This document shows, piece after piece, positions 30,068 through 39,749 of a DNA stretch of 64,000 nt (positions are counted from its first letter, which is position 1; every line of letters starts with the position of its first letter). The stretch comes from Methanobrevibacter woesei. GTDB lineage: Archaea > Methanobacteriota > Methanobacteria > Methanobacteriales > Methanobacteriaceae. Location: contig NZ_MZGU01000003.1 of assembly GCF_003111605.1 (NCBI RefSeq), positions 62,001 through 126,000 on the forward strand, read 5' to 3'. Position numbers and translations under genes: made by a program. The notes beneath the pieces were generated by a model. That model ran no database searches and was not told the DNA's origin. It saw only the letters and a list, made by a program, of their open reading frames with translations.

Positions 30068-30943
30068 ATGAAAATAAAACTTTCACAGGAAAAAAGAAAG
30101 TCCTTACTAGCTATTGGATCAATAGCTGTTGGTACTGCTACAGGATTAGCATCCTACTCTTTCTTTTTATATTTTAATATAGCTATTTTTGGATGGAACT
30201 TAGGACTCATTTTTGCACCATTAATTGCAGGATATATTGAAACAGAACTTGCAAATGAATACATTGGGGAAAGTATAGGTGCTGTAAGTGCTTTTATTTT
30301 ATTTATAGTGACTGTAGTTTATGGTTTTATTATAAACAATCCTACATTAGGTGTAAATGTAATTACTGTTGGTTCTTTAATTGTAATAGCTCAGGCAGCA
30401 GTCCCTATTCTTATTAACTACATTTTAATACTTGTTTTCGGAGTTATATTTTATTATCTTGGAATATTCAAAAAGATTACTGATTTCATTTACTATCAAC
30501 TGAAAAAAGCATATTACCACAAAATATTAAAAAAACCATTACCAGTTGTAGTTAAGAAATCTTACTTTTATAATGACATTAAAAGATGCCATCAATTAAA
30601 TAGTTCTGATTTCGTTTTTTTAACAACCGCTGAGCCTTTTGATAGAAAAATTGAAGAATATATGGGTCCTTATGTTGGAACTGCAATATTTGAAATTGAA
30701 AATACAACTAACCTCAAAATGAGTGAAGAGGAAAGTAAAGAGCTGTTAAATAAGATAAAAAATGAAAAGGACAATGCAATTTTAAATCTTGCCAAAGCCA
30801 TTGAAAAAGATGGAGGTCATGGCGTACTTGACTTAAGAATTGAAATTGAAGTTGTTGGAATGGGTTTTGATGAATACCAAATAACAGCATTGGGAATTGG
30901 TGTTAAATTCCAAAACCCTGCTTTTTTACTTAAGATGGAATAA
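30068..30943 (+). CDS. membrane protein with YbjQ-like C-terminal domain
   Basis: 291 residues. The first 145 hold about four membrane helices (LLAIGSIAVGTATGLASYSF, then IFGWNLGLIFAPLIAGYI, and two more). A basic linker follows, and a cytosolic-looking domain from about residue 175. That domain has DFVFLTTAEPFDRKIEEYMG, NLAKAIEKDGGHGVLDLRIE and YQITALGIGVKF, which line up in order with the start, middle and end of the YbjQ protein encoded just before it. It probably arose by duplication and membrane anchoring. It overlaps the 3' end of the TSUP gene on the other strand by 14 bases. Function unknown. Confidence 0.7.
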   Translation: MKIKLSQEKRKSLLAIGSIAVGTATGLASYSFFLYFNIAIFGWNLGLIFAPLIAGYIETELANEYIGESIGAVSAFILFIVTVVYGFIINNPTLGVNVITVGSLIVIAQAAVPILINYILILVFGVIFYYLGIFKKITDFIYYQLKKAYYHKILKKPLPVVVKKSYFYNDIKRCHQLNSSDFVFLTTAEPFDRKIEEYMGPYVGTAIFEIENTTNLKMSEEESKELLNKIKNEKDNAILNLAKAIEKDGGHGVLDLRIEIEVVGMGFDEYQITALGIGVKFQNPAFLLKME

Positions 30944-31742
30944 CACCAATCATTTTTAGTCCTATGGTAAATACTAAAACAGCAAATACTAACTTAAGAT
31001 TTCTTTCAGGAAGTTTATGAGATACTTTAGCACCGAAATAAGCTAGTGGAACAGAAAATACTGAAATCACAACAAAATCTATAAGACTTACATAGCCAAT
31101 TGAAAATGGAAGTGTGTTAACACCCATTCCAGTGATAATATAAGAAATAACTCCTCCAATAGCTGTAAGACAAATATAAACAGATGAAGTACCAATAGAT
31201 TCCAACATTGAAAATCCAAAGAAGAATACAAGACAGACAATTAAAAATATTCCTCCGCCAATACCTAAAAGTCCAGATAAAAATCCTATAGCGGTACCAA
31301 AGACTGCATAAGAAAATATATTAAATTTTATTCTGGATTTTGGATCATCTTTATTAATAGTTATACAATTATAAACTGCAATAAATATCAACAAACATCC
31401 GAAAATAAACTTTAAAGTGTCTGATGGCAGTATTGAAGCAACACCCCCACCAATAAGTCCTCCAATTATTCCAAAAACCCCTAATTTTATTCCAGGTTCT
31501 ATAACATTCTTTAAAGTTCTTGTATGTTTATATGCACTACTGCATGAAGTTGGAATAATAATAGCTAGACTTGTTCCAAGAGATACCAACATTGCTAAGC
31601 CAGGATCAACACCAACATGTTCTAAAAGGAAATATTGCAAAGGAACAATTAAAAATCCTCCACCTACCCCCAAAAGGCCAGATGCAAATCCTGCAACAAT
31701 ACCAATTAATGCTAAACCAATAAAAAATTCTAAAGTAAACAT
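30930..31742 (-). CDS. sulfite exporter TauE/SafE family (TSUP) permease
   Basis: A 270-residue transporter with about eight membrane helices. The two TSUP repeats are visible as GLLGVGGGFLIVPL near residue 24 and GLLGIGGGIFLIV near residue 160. Family members export sulfite, sulfoacetate or other organosulfur anions; the substrate here is unknown. It converges with the membrane YbjQ gene and is divergent from a membrane-protein gene at 31800. Confidence 0.87.
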   Translation of the reverse strand: MFTLEFFIGLALIGIVAGFASGLLGVGGGFLIVPLQYFLLEHVGVDPGLAMLVSLGTSLAIIIPTSCSSAYKHTRTLKNVIEPGIKLGVFGIIGGLIGGGVASILPSDTLKFIFGCLLIFIAVYNCITINKDDPKSRIKFNIFSYAVFGTAIGFLSGLLGIGGGIFLIVCLVFFFGFSMLESIGTSSVYICLTAIGGVISYIITGMGVNTLPFSIGYVSLIDFVVISVFSVPLAYFGAKVSHKLPERNLKLVFAVLVFTIGLKMIGVIPS

Positions 31743-31799
31743 AAAATACTCCTTAATGTAGTAATATTTTTATTAATTTAACTATATAAAATAGAAACA

Positions 31800-32894
31800 A
31801 TGATTTTTATAAAAAATAAGTACCTAATTAGTGGAGTTATACTCATATTGTTTGCAGGCATATTGTTTGTAACAGATATCTTCACACCTTACATTAGACC
31901 AATTACTTATATTTTCCTTATGGGATCATCAAAAGGTAAAGATATATTATTTTTCGCATTATTAGGCTTATTTTTAATTTTAACTCAACTACATAAGTTA
32001 AAAATCTTTAATAAACTTAATTCAACCAAAAAAATTATTCAGATTTTATTAATTTTAAGTGTAATTCTATTTATATCTGAAATAATACTTGAAATAAATC
32101 TTAGATGGCAATTAGGACTCGATTTAAGCACCACCTTTATTTCAATGCAACCTAGCATGTCTTCTACAAGTATTTTGCATACACACTTGCTTAAATCAAT
32201 ATTTGGTGGATTTTTAACTACTGTTATCGGCCCATTTATCCAAAGTGATATTAATACTGGAATCAGTTTATACAGCTATACACCACAAATAGCTAATTTA
32301 TTGATGATTCTATTAATAGCAATCTTTATTTTGCAGGTTGTAGCCATTCAAAAAAGAGCAGCTGTCTCAAAAATAATGTTATGCTTCTTTTCTGTTTGTT
32401 TGCTAATTGGATTTTTAGACGGAGGTCTTTTTTCAACTCCTGCAGCAGTTGGTCTGTTGGGAACTTATTTAGTTTACAGAAATGGATATTACTTTGACTT
32501 TTATATTGGAAAATTACTTAAAAATGAAAAAATTATAAACGAAGCTAAAAAAAATCCTCCGTCATATAGAAACAAAGAATATTCTTACAAAAGATTTGTA
32601 TTTAATAGATTAGCACCTTATATTGTAATATTCTTATTCCTTGCTCTTAGATTCTCAGTCAGTTTACTTGGAGCAAACCCTGAGTATTATGAAGTAAATA
32701 TCGTAGATATCCAAGAAGATACTTTAAATTTAACCAATATTCCAATTGAAAGTGTCACAAAAGAAAATAACAATATCACCTATCATGTAAGTTCAGCTAT
32801 GAATGAACAAGATGTTATTAATGAGTTAAAAATTCCACTGAAAGACAACTGCAAATATTACACTGTATCGTGGAATGTTTACTCATATTTATAA
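31800..32894 (+). CDS. hypothetical multi-spanning membrane protein
   Basis: 364 residues with about seven hydrophobic segments, then a last segment near residue 280 and an extracellular-looking tail of about 65 residues (NPEYYEVNIVDIQEDTLNL). I recognise no family. The ATG at 31800 lacks a ribosome binding site, and a TATA-like ACTATATAAAA at 31781 lies so close that the transcript may be leaderless or start inside; the next in-frame ATG is residue 41. A double glycosyltransferase gene follows 38 bases later, so a role in cell-surface glycan assembly is a guess from context. Confidence 0.6.
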   Translation: MIFIKNKYLISGVILILFAGILFVTDIFTPYIRPITYIFLMGSSKGKDILFFALLGLFLILTQLHKLKIFNKLNSTKKIIQILLILSVILFISEIILEINLRWQLGLDLSTTFISMQPSMSSTSILHTHLLKSIFGGFLTTVIGPFIQSDINTGISLYSYTPQIANLLMILLIAIFILQVVAIQKRAAVSKIMLCFFSVCLLIGFLDGGLFSTPAAVGLLGTYLVYRNGYYFDFYIGKLLKNEKIINEAKKNPPSYRNKEYSYKRFVFNRLAPYIVIFLFLALRFSVSLLGANPEYYEVNIVDIQEDTLNLTNIPIESVTKENNNITYHVSSAMNEQDVINELKIPLKDNCKYYTVSWNVYSYL

Positions 32895-32932
32895 TAACAC
32901 TTAATAGTTAAACAAAACAAAGGTAATACCAT

Positions 32933-34828
32933 ATGATTCTTAGTATTATTATACCAACTTATAATGAAGAAGAATACCTTCCAGTCCTTTTAGAAAGTAT
33001 TAAAGAACAAAATTTTAAGGATTACGAAATTATAGTAGCTGATGCTAATTCTGAAGATAAAACACGTGAAATAGCTGAAGAATATGGATGTACTGTGATT
33101 GACGGAGGTATGCCTGCAGTTGGTAGAAATAATGGTGCTAAAATAGCTAAAGGAGAATATCTGCTATTTTTAGATTCTGATTTGAAACTTACTGATGAAT
33201 ATTTGCAAAATGTAATTTATGAATTCAGAATGGAAAGACTGGGAATTGGAATTACCCAAATGGAACCATTATCTGAAAAAACACAAGATAAAATATTCCA
33301 TGAACTAGCTAATAATTTTATGATAGCTGTTGAAAACATCAAGCCTCATGGAGCAGGATGTTATGGAATAATAGCTAAAAAAGAGTTACATGACAAATGT
33401 GGTGGATTTGACGAGGAATTAACTTTTGGTGAAGACACCGATTATATTGAGAGGTTAGCTAAAGAAGAAAGATTTAAAGTTCTTAGAAGAGCAAAAGTTG
33501 GAGTTTCAACTAGAAGAATTGAAGAAGAAGGTCTTGAACAAGTTTTAAGACAGTATGGTAAAAGTACACTTAACGATTTCTTAGGAAAAAGAACTGATGC
33601 CGAAGAACTAAATTATACTTTTGAACATAAACATAGTGATGCTCCTAAAAAAAATATCTTAGACAACATATCTCTTGAATCTGAACGTTTAATGGAACTT
33701 AAAGAAGCATATAATAAATCTAAAAAGAAAATTGAAATTTTAAGTCAGAACACAGATGACAAAAAAGAAGGTGAAAAAAAAGTAGTCTTCTATTGTGTCT
33801 GTGGAGAAGGCATGGGGCATGCAATACGTAGTGCTGTAATGATAAAAGCAATATCTGAAAGATACGATGTTTATGTTTTCTCAAGTGACCGTGCCTATGA
33901 ATATTTACATGACAAATTTGAACACACCTACAAAATTGGAGGATTTAACACAGTCTATGAAGATAATCATGTGAAAAATGTTAAAACTTTCTATAAAGCT
34001 ATAAAAGACAATCCTAAAAACCTGAAAAAAGGTTATCAGCAACTTTATAAAAAAGCAAGAGCTTTAAAACCAGCGGTTATTGTAAATGATTTTGAAATCT
34101 ATGGAAATATCTTATCCAATATGTTAAGCATACCAATGATTACCTTAGATAATATCCATATGATTACACAAACAAAAATTGATTATCCATCCCATGAAAC
34201 AAGAAATATCCTAAAAGCAAAAGGCGTTATAAAGGCTTATGTTTTCAAACCAAAAATACATATTTTAACCAGTTTCTTTTATCCAAAAATCAGATCCAAA
34301 AAGAAAGCTGTTCTATATCCACCAGTGCTTAGAGATGAAATTTTAGAACTTGAACCTACAATTGGAGATTACATTCTTGTTTATCAGACTAGTAAAGAAA
34401 GTATGTCTTTAATTGAAAAACTTAAAGTGCTTGATGAAAAATTCATCGTTTATGGATTTAACAAAGATGAAACTGACGAAAATTTAACATTCAGAACTTT
34501 TAATGAAGATCAGTTCTTTAAGGATTTAGCTGATGCCAAAGCTGTTGTCTGTAATGGTGGATTTACATTTATAAGTGAATCTATTGCATTGAAAAAACCA
34601 ATATTCAGCATTCCCGCTCAAGGAAACTTTGAACAGTTATTAAATGGATTCTATGTTCAAAAATTGGGTTACGGAGAATATCACAACAGTATGAGTATTG
34701 CAAAACTATCTACTTTTCTAAAAAAACTTCCTAAATATCAGGAAAAACTAAATACTGTTAAAACACATGACAACAAAGGAATTATCAATGAATTAATCTA
34801 TAGAATTGAAAAATATAGTAAAAAATAG
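32933..34828 (+). CDS. fused GT2 and MJ1255-type glycosyltransferase
   Basis: A 631-residue fusion. Residues 1 to about 230 are a family 2 glycosyltransferase (IIPTYNEEEYLPVLLESI, IIVADANSEDKT, and LLFLDSDLKL with the DxD-type metal site). After a helical linker of about 50 residues, residues 285-631 match the MJ1255/VC2487 glycosyltransferase family (CVCGEGMGHAIRSAVMIKAI, VVNDFEIYGNILSNML-like segment, CNGGFTFISESIALKKPIF). Both halves look complete. It follows a membrane protein gene and probably works on surface glycans, although acceptor and sugar are unknown. Confidence 0.85.
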   Translation: MILSIIIPTYNEEEYLPVLLESIKEQNFKDYEIIVADANSEDKTREIAEEYGCTVIDGGMPAVGRNNGAKIAKGEYLLFLDSDLKLTDEYLQNVIYEFRMERLGIGITQMEPLSEKTQDKIFHELANNFMIAVENIKPHGAGCYGIIAKKELHDKCGGFDEELTFGEDTDYIERLAKEERFKVLRRAKVGVSTRRIEEEGLEQVLRQYGKSTLNDFLGKRTDAEELNYTFEHKHSDAPKKNILDNISLESERLMELKEAYNKSKKKIEILSQNTDDKKEGEKKVVFYCVCGEGMGHAIRSAVMIKAISERYDVYVFSSDRAYEYLHDKFEHTYKIGGFNTVYEDNHVKNVKTFYKAIKDNPKNLKKGYQQLYKKARALKPAVIVNDFEIYGNILSNMLSIPMITLDNIHMITQTKIDYPSHETRNILKAKGVIKAYVFKPKIHILTSFFYPKIRSKKKAVLYPPVLRDEILELEPTIGDYILVYQTSKESMSLIEKLKVLDEKFIVYGFNKDETDENLTFRTFNEDQFFKDLADAKAVVCNGGFTFISESIALKKPIFSIPAQGNFEQLLNGFYVQKLGYGEYHNSMSIAKLSTFLKKLPKYQEKLNTVKTHDNKGIINELIYRIEKYSKK

Positions 34829-34841
34829 AAAAATAGGTGAC

Positions 34842-35774
34842 TTATAAAGTTACACCCATTTCAAGTTGTTCTGTTAATTCTTTATACCTGTTTCTTATTG
34901 TAACTTCAGTAACTCCAGCAATATCTGCAACATCTCTTTGAGTTTTTCTTTCACCAAGTAAAACAGAAGCAATGTATAATGCAGCTGCAGCTACTCCAGT
35001 TGGTCCTCTACCTGAAGTTAATCCTTTTTCCATAGCCTTTTCAATAATTTCAATAGCTCTAGATTGAACTTCACCAGATAAACCTAATTCACTAGCAAAT
35101 CTAGGAACATAATCCACAGGAGAAGTTGGAGGTAATTTAATATTTAATTCTCTTGTTAAGAACCTGTAAGTTCTCCCTACTTCTTTTTTAGTAACTCTAG
35201 ATACTTCAGCAATTTCATCTAAAGTACGAGGCACATTACAACGTCTACATGCTGCATATAATGAAGCAGCCACTACACCCTCAATACTTCTTCCACGAAT
35301 AAGCTTATTATCTACAGCACTCCTATATACAACAGAAGCAGCCTCTCTTACACTTCTTGGTAAACCTAATCTTGAAGAATCCCTATCTAATTCACTTAAT
35401 GCAAATGCTAAGTTACGTTCAGTAGCACCGGAAATCCTAATTTTCCTTTGCCATTTCCTTAATCTGTACCATTGAGCCCTATTTCTAGCAGGAATATCAC
35501 GACCATAGATATCTTTGTTTCTCCAATCAATCATGGTACTTAAACCTTTATCGTGAATAGTGTATGTAATTGGAGCACCGACCCTTGTACGTTTATCTCT
35601 TTGTTCATGGTCGAAAGCTCTCCATTCAGGACCCATATCCACAAGGTTTTCATCAATAACTAAACCACAATTAGCACAAACAACTTCAGCTCTTTCATAA
35701 TCCCCAATAAGTTCATCAGAACCACATTCAGGACATACGGTTTGTTTATCTTTATCATAAACATCCCCTCTCAT
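34842..35774 (-). CDS. tfb: transcription initiation factor B
   Basis: Archaeal TFIIB, which bridges TBP-bound promoter and RNA polymerase. An N-terminal zinc ribbon (CPECGSDEL and CANCGLVID), the B-finger [19 protein letters not shown], then two cyclin folds, each beginning with segments such as [13 protein letters not shown] and [19 protein letters not shown], and [17 protein letters not shown]. 310 residues from the ATG at 35774, with no intein. The frame stays open upstream through the end of gar1 but offers no clear start. It lies 47 bases after gar1, an arrangement common in archaea. Confidence 0.96.
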   Translation of the reverse strand: MRGDVYDKDKQTVCPECGSDELIGDYERAEVVCANCGLVIDENLVDMGPEWRAFDHEQRDKRTRVGAPITYTIHDKGLSTMIDWRNKDIYGRDIPARNRAQWYRLRKWQRKIRISGATERNLAFALSELDRDSSRLGLPRSVREAASVVYRSAVDNKLIRGRSIEGVVAASLYAACRRCNVPRTLDEIAEVSRVTKKEVGRTYRFLTRELNIKLPPTSPVDYVPRFASELGLSGEVQSRAIEIIEKAMEKGLTSGRGPTGVAAAALYIASVLLGERKTQRDVADIAGVTEVTIRNRYKELTEQLEMGVTL

Positions 35775-35821
35775 AATTTCTTTTTCTGTTTTAACATGTC
35801 CATCATGTTGAGGAACTTCGT

Positions 35822-36106
35822 TTACTTTTTGTTTCGTGGTCTCCTCCTCCTTTTTCTAGATTTTTGATTTGGTTTTGATACAAATAACTTCTCACCATAA
35901 TTTTTCTGGATTCTATCAATATTTGCTGATCTGAATAGACTAATAGAAATATAAGGTTTTTTAGTAGGCCCAAAAACATAACTTACTTTACCTATCTTAT
36001 TTTTATTACTGTCAAAAACAAGACCCCCTGGAGTGGGAGTTTTATCAGATTTGGCAATTAACTTTCCAGAGTTTGAAATATGCAAACTGTTTCCTAAAAT
36101 TTTCAT
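35822..36106 (-). CDS. gar1: H/ACA ribonucleoprotein Gar1
   Basis: A 94-residue core protein of H/ACA guide-RNA particles, needed for pseudouridylation of rRNA together with Cbf5. [17 protein letters not shown] and [17 protein letters not shown] give the Gar1 beta-barrel. The end is very basic ([14 protein letters not shown]). First gene of the gar1-tfb unit. Its promoter carries a TATA box at 36164-36175 and tandem TTGTAC repeats. Confidence 0.92.
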   Translation of the reverse strand: MKILGNSLHISNSGKLIAKSDKTPTPGGLVFDSNKNKIGKVSYVFGPTKKPYISISLFRSANIDRIQKNYGEKLFVSKPNQKSRKRRRRPRNKK

Positions 36107-36132
36107 ATTAATTCATCTAAAATAAACCGTTT

Positions 36133-36162
36133 TTGTACCAACAATATATAGTTGTACAACAA
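36133..36162. promoter_or_regulatory. tandem TTGTAC repeats at the gar1-tfb transcription start
   Basis: TTGTACCAACAA (36133-36144) and TTGTACAACAA (36152-36162) start 19 bases apart, about two helical turns. The second includes the perfect palindrome GTTGTACAAC (36151-36160). They lie just downstream of the TATA box, where the transcription start is expected, so they could be a binding site for a regulator. Confidence 0.5.
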
Positions 36163-36163
36163 T

Positions 36164-36175
36164 CATATATAAAAG
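36164..36175 (-). promoter_or_regulatory. TATA box of gar1-tfb
   Basis: On the minus strand this reads CTTTTATATATG, a good archaeal TATA box. A start about 25 bases downstream would be near 36140, 34 bases before the gar1 ATG. Confidence 0.55.
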
Positions 36176-36218
36176 TATCGGAATATTTATATATAAAAAT
36201 CTGTTTTATTTAAATAAT

Positions 36219-36959
36219 TTACTGTTTAATTTTTGTAATCTCAGATAAAGATTTCCCTTCTTTTAACATATTTATTATAGTTTCCTCTTTTAACTTAACA
36301 GCTAATGTTTGAACCATAACTTCATTAAATAACCTTTGAGGAATTATAACGACCCCTGTTTCATCTCCAAAGAAGAAATCTCCTGGATAAATAACCATAT
36401 CTTCAATATTTAATTTAATATTAACTTCTCCAAGACCTAATGGAGTTCCTGCATTTGAAACAAATGAACATGCAAAAATAGGATAGTCTCCATGTTTTAA
36501 AGCATCTAAATCTCTAACAGATCCATAAACTGCTGTTGCAACAATACCATTTTCACGAGCATTAGTTGAAGCCAATTCTCCCCAGATAGCATTATCATTG
36601 TCACTACTTTCAATAAATAATATATCACCGTTAGATCCTTCATCAATAGCTAATGTTGAAGTTCCCCAATCATCAGAATTAGTATATGCAGTTACAATTC
36701 TCCCATAAGCCTTTTTATCATTAATTGGTTTTAAATTAGATAAAACACCACTTCTTCTAAAAGCATTATTAAAAGCATCGGAAATTTGACAAGAAGAAAC
36801 ATTTTCTAATAGATTCTTTAAATTAATAAACTCAGTATAATTAGATTTATCCTTTTTTAAGATAACATCATCTACAGTAACACCATCTAAGTTTATATTT
36901 TTAATTTCTATATGTTTATTAGAATCTTTTTTATTTAGTTTAGCTTTATCAAGTATCAT
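36219..36959 (-). CDS. RraA-like (dimethylmenaquinone methyltransferase-like) protein
   Basis: A 246-residue protein whose last 180 residues match the RraA/HMG-aldolase-like family (VSSCQISDAFNNAFR, TAVYGSVRDLDALKHGDYPIF, GDFFFGDETGVVIIPQ). Family members include oxaloacetate decarboxylases and 4-hydroxy-4-methyl-2-oxoglutarate aldolases. The R-D motif and the D/E in GDETG are kept. The first 50 residues are an unassigned extension. The role in methanogens is unknown. It lies upstream of gar1-tfb on the same strand with its own promoter region. Confidence 0.75.
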   Translation of the reverse strand: MILDKAKLNKKDSNKHIEIKNINLDGVTVDDVILKKDKSNYTEFINLKNLLENVSSCQISDAFNNAFRRSGVLSNLKPINDKKAYGRIVTAYTNSDDWGTSTLAIDEGSNGDILFIESSDNDNAIWGELASTNARENGIVATAVYGSVRDLDALKHGDYPIFACSFVSNAGTPLGLGEVNIKLNIEDMVIYPGDFFFGDETGVVIIPQRLFNEVMVQTLAVKLKEETIINMLKEGKSLSEITKIKQ

Positions 36960-37487
36960 TATTTATCCCCTATTTTAAAACCACTATTATTATATTTTAG
37001 ATATGTTTTTTATTATAGTTAAAACTAGTTTTTTCATGTGAAAAAACTGAACCATTTAAAAATAAAAATTCAAATATACACGTTTATATATAAGTTTATT
37101 CAAAAATAAATAATGTAGAATTAAAGATACTTATATTTACTTTAATAGAGTTTAAATTATTAATTATTCTTATTTAATTATCATTCATAAAAAAATAAAG
37201 GAGCTAAGAAGTAAAAACAAGAAAATAAATAATATGAATTTGATTTAGAGATTTTAAATAAATATATAAGATTTAGATAAAATTAACTGAAATAAATTGA
37301 AATAACCATCTTAGCAATGAAATTTTTATGAATAAAATAACTCTTTTTAGTCTATATTAGTATTTATTATATTAATTATCGTATAATTTATGCAATTATT
37401 ATTTTATTATTGCCTAAAAATAACAATAAAGTGATTTTTAGAAAAATAAATTATCCCGAAAACAATTAAGCTCAGGAGGCTTAAAAA
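36960..37487 (+). other. AT-rich intergenic region before dnaG
   Basis: 528 bases between the divergent RraA-like gene and dnaG. It holds a TATA-like run at 37084-37095 (TTTATATATAAG) and an AGGAGG site, inside the loop of a small AAGC/GCTT stem, just before the dnaG ATG. I see no ORF, RNA fold or long repeat in it. Confidence 0.45.
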
Positions 37488-38717
37488 ATGGGAAAAGGAG
37501 AAGAATTAACAACTACAAAATATTTAATTCATGCACAAATTAATGCTAATGGTATAGTAGAAAAACCTGATGTTGTCGGTGCTGTATTTGGACAAACTGA
37601 AGGTTTATTAAGTAATGATTTAGATTTAAGAGAACTTCAAAGAACTGGAAGAATTGGTAGAATTCAAGTTATGATTCACTCCAACAGCGGAAGAGCAAAA
37701 GGAGAAATCGTAATTCCATCTAGTTTAGATAGAGTAGAAACTGCCATTCTTGCAGCATCTTTAGAAACAATTAACCGTGTAGGACCTTGTGAAGCTGAAA
37801 TTCATACGATTAAGGTTGAAGATGTAAGAGCTGTAAAAAGAGAACAAGTTGTAAATCGTGCAAAAGAAATCTACAAAAGCATGATTGAAAGCGTTGGACC
37901 AGCTAGTATGAAAATGATTGAAGAAGTAAGAGAGGCTATGAGAATTCATGAAATCTCTGAATATGGTGAAGACAGATTACCTGCAGGTCCTAGCATCCAC
38001 ACATCTGATGCAATTATTGTAGTAGAAGGACGTTCAGATGTTTTAAACTTATTAAAATATGGTATTAAAAATACTGTAGCAGTAGAAGGAGTTAGTGTAC
38101 CTCACTCTATTGGAGAATTAAGTAAAAAAAGAACCACCACTGCATTTGTTGATGGAGATCGTGGCGGAGAATTAATCTTAAAAGAGCTTCTTCAAATAGG
38201 TGATGTTGACTACATTACCCGTGCACCAAAAGGAAAAGAAGTTGAAGATTTAGAAAAAGATGAAGTCTTAATAGCTTTAAGAGATAAAGTTCCAACTGAA
38301 CAGTTCTTAGCTACCCATAACATTCTTCAAAACAGAGGAAAAAAATCCAATAAACAACATCATCACCATCACAGACATGATGAAGTTGAAAAACCTATTA
38401 TAGAAGAAGAAATTGAAGTTCCTATTGAAGATGATGAAACTACTTTAATGAAAGATATGCTTAAAGAAATTGAAGGTGAAGGTACTGGAGCTATTTTAGA
38501 TGAAGCTCTAAATGTGACAAAAGAAGTTAAAGTAGAAGAAATCTATGAAGAACTTAAAAATATAGATGAACCTGCAAAAACTGTTATCTTTGATGGAGTT
38601 ATAAGTCAAAGATTAGTTGATGTATGTTCTCTCAAAGGTATTGAAAACCTTGTTGCTTTCAAATCAATGAATATTGTTAAAAAGCCAGATAATGTAAAAA
38701 TAATAACAATGGATTAA
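37488..38717 (+). CDS. dnaG: DnaG-like primase, archaeal
   Basis: Archaeal DnaG, associated with the exosome and RNA processing as well as with priming. The N-terminal archaeal region runs to about residue 165. The TOPRIM domain has VVEGRSDV (catalytic E180) and AFVDGDRGGE (D222 and D224). An acidic linker and a C-terminal helical part follow. 409 residues. Residues 291-297 are a natural histidine run (five H, R, H). The start has a strong CAGGAGGC site. A hairpin terminator overlaps the stop. Confidence 0.92.
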   Translation: MGKGEELTTTKYLIHAQINANGIVEKPDVVGAVFGQTEGLLSNDLDLRELQRTGRIGRIQVMIHSNSGRAKGEIVIPSSLDRVETAILAASLETINRVGPCEAEIHTIKVEDVRAVKREQVVNRAKEIYKSMIESVGPASMKMIEEVREAMRIHEISEYGEDRLPAGPSIHTSDAIIVVEGRSDVLNLLKYGIKNTVAVEGVSVPHSIGELSKKRTTTAFVDGDRGGELILKELLQIGDVDYITRAPKGKEVEDLEKDEVLIALRDKVPTEQFLATHNILQNRGKKSNKQHHHHHRHDEVEKPIIEEEIEVPIEDDETTLMKDMLKEIEGEGTGAILDEALNVTKEVKVEEIYEELKNIDEPAKTVIFDGVISQRLVDVCSLKGIENLVAFKSMNIVKKPDNVKIITMD

Positions 38718-38743
38718 TCATATCCATTAACCTTCTTTTTTTA
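38708..38743 (+). terminator. hairpin plus T-run after dnaG
   Basis: A seven-base stem AATGGAT (38708-38714) with ATCCATT (38722-38728), a seven-base loop, then a T-run from about 38733. The stop codon lies in the loop. Confidence 0.6.
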
Positions 38744-38771
38744 TTTTAAATTAGCATTATTGGTGTTACTG

Positions 38772-39749
38772 ATGGATAATTACCTAAGAACAAGACCCAA
38801 TACATCAAACCAAGAATATAATTTAAAAAAACATATAACCAATGAACATGGTGAAAAAGTTCCTATTTTAGACATCTATGATTTTGATGAAATGATTGAA
38901 GATTATCTAGTGGAATTAGAAATCAGGAACTACTCTCAAAATACATTAAAAACATACACTTCAGTCATACGTACTTTTTATGAATATTTACAAAAAGAAA
39001 AAAATCTATATACTGAAAGAGAATTTCTTAGATCTTTTAAACGCTATATTCAACATTTAAAAAGAGATAAACAGGTAAGTCAAAATTACATTTATCTAGT
39101 GACTGTTGTAATTAAAAAATTCTTAGAATTTAATCAGATTTACTTTTTAGAGGAAGTTGGAACTCCTAAAAGAACAAAATCTCTTCCAAAATCATTAAAC
39201 GAAAAAGAAGTTCATGATTTAATAGAATCTATTCAATGGGAAGAAGAAGATAATGAAAATAGAAAACTTACAAAACTAAGAGATAAGTTAATATTAACTG
39301 TTTTATATTCCTCTGGATTGAGGATTTCAGAACTCACAAAATTAGCTATTAAAGATATTGATTTTGATGAAAGAACAATGTTAATTAGAGGAAAAGGGGA
39401 CAAAGATAGAATTGCACTATTTGATAATAATGCAAAAGATATGATGATGAAATATTTAGAAAAAAGACCTCAAACAAGCGAATATTTAATAGTTAACAGA
39501 AAAGGAGAACCTTTAACTCCACGTTATATCCAGAATATGATTAAAAAATATGGGAATGAAGCAGGAATAAAGAAAAAAGTAACTCCTCATGTATTGCGCC
39601 ATTCCTATGCAACTCATTTACTAAAACATGGTGTGGATATTAGAGTTATCCAACAATTATTAGGCCATGCAAGCCTATCAACCACACAGATTTATACCAG
39701 CGTAGATATGGAAACTGTTAAAAAAGTTTACGACCAAGCTAGAATGTAA
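38772..39749 (+). CDS. xerA: tyrosine recombinase XerA
   Basis: A chromosome dimer resolution-type tyrosine recombinase, 325 residues. The N-terminal SAM-like core-binding domain begins with [20 protein letters not shown]. The catalytic set is complete: R in [10 protein letters not shown] in GKGDKDR, HxxR in [13 protein letters not shown] in [10 protein letters not shown] and Y in QIYTSV. I use the ATG at 38772 after GGTGTTACTG. It is a core archaeal gene rather than an integrase: no att sites or phage genes are near. Confidence 0.92.
   Translation: MDNYLRTRPNTSNQEYNLKKHITNEHGEKVPILDIYDFDEMIEDYLVELEIRNYSQNTLKTYTSVIRTFYEYLQKEKNLYTEREFLRSFKRYIQHLKRDKQVSQNYIYLVTVVIKKFLEFNQIYFLEEVGTPKRTKSLPKSLNEKEVHDLIESIQWEEEDNENRKLTKLRDKLILTVLYSSGLRISELTKLAIKDIDFDERTMLIRGKGDKDRIALFDNNAKDMMMKYLEKRPQTSEYLIVNRKGEPLTPRYIQNMIKKYGNEAGIKKKVTPHVLRHSYATHLLKHGVDIRVIQQLLGHASLSTTQIYTSVDMETVKKVYDQARM

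Noticed and set aside
36960-37487. Possible non-coding RNA before dnaG
   Set aside because: The region is almost pure AT with no GC-rich stem. Structured RNAs of low-GC methanogens usually stand out by GC content.
38772-39749. Tyrosine recombinase as an integrase of a mobile element
   Set aside because: The sequence is XerA-like with all catalytic residues. It lies among core genes with no att-like repeats, phage genes or tRNA-end duplication near.
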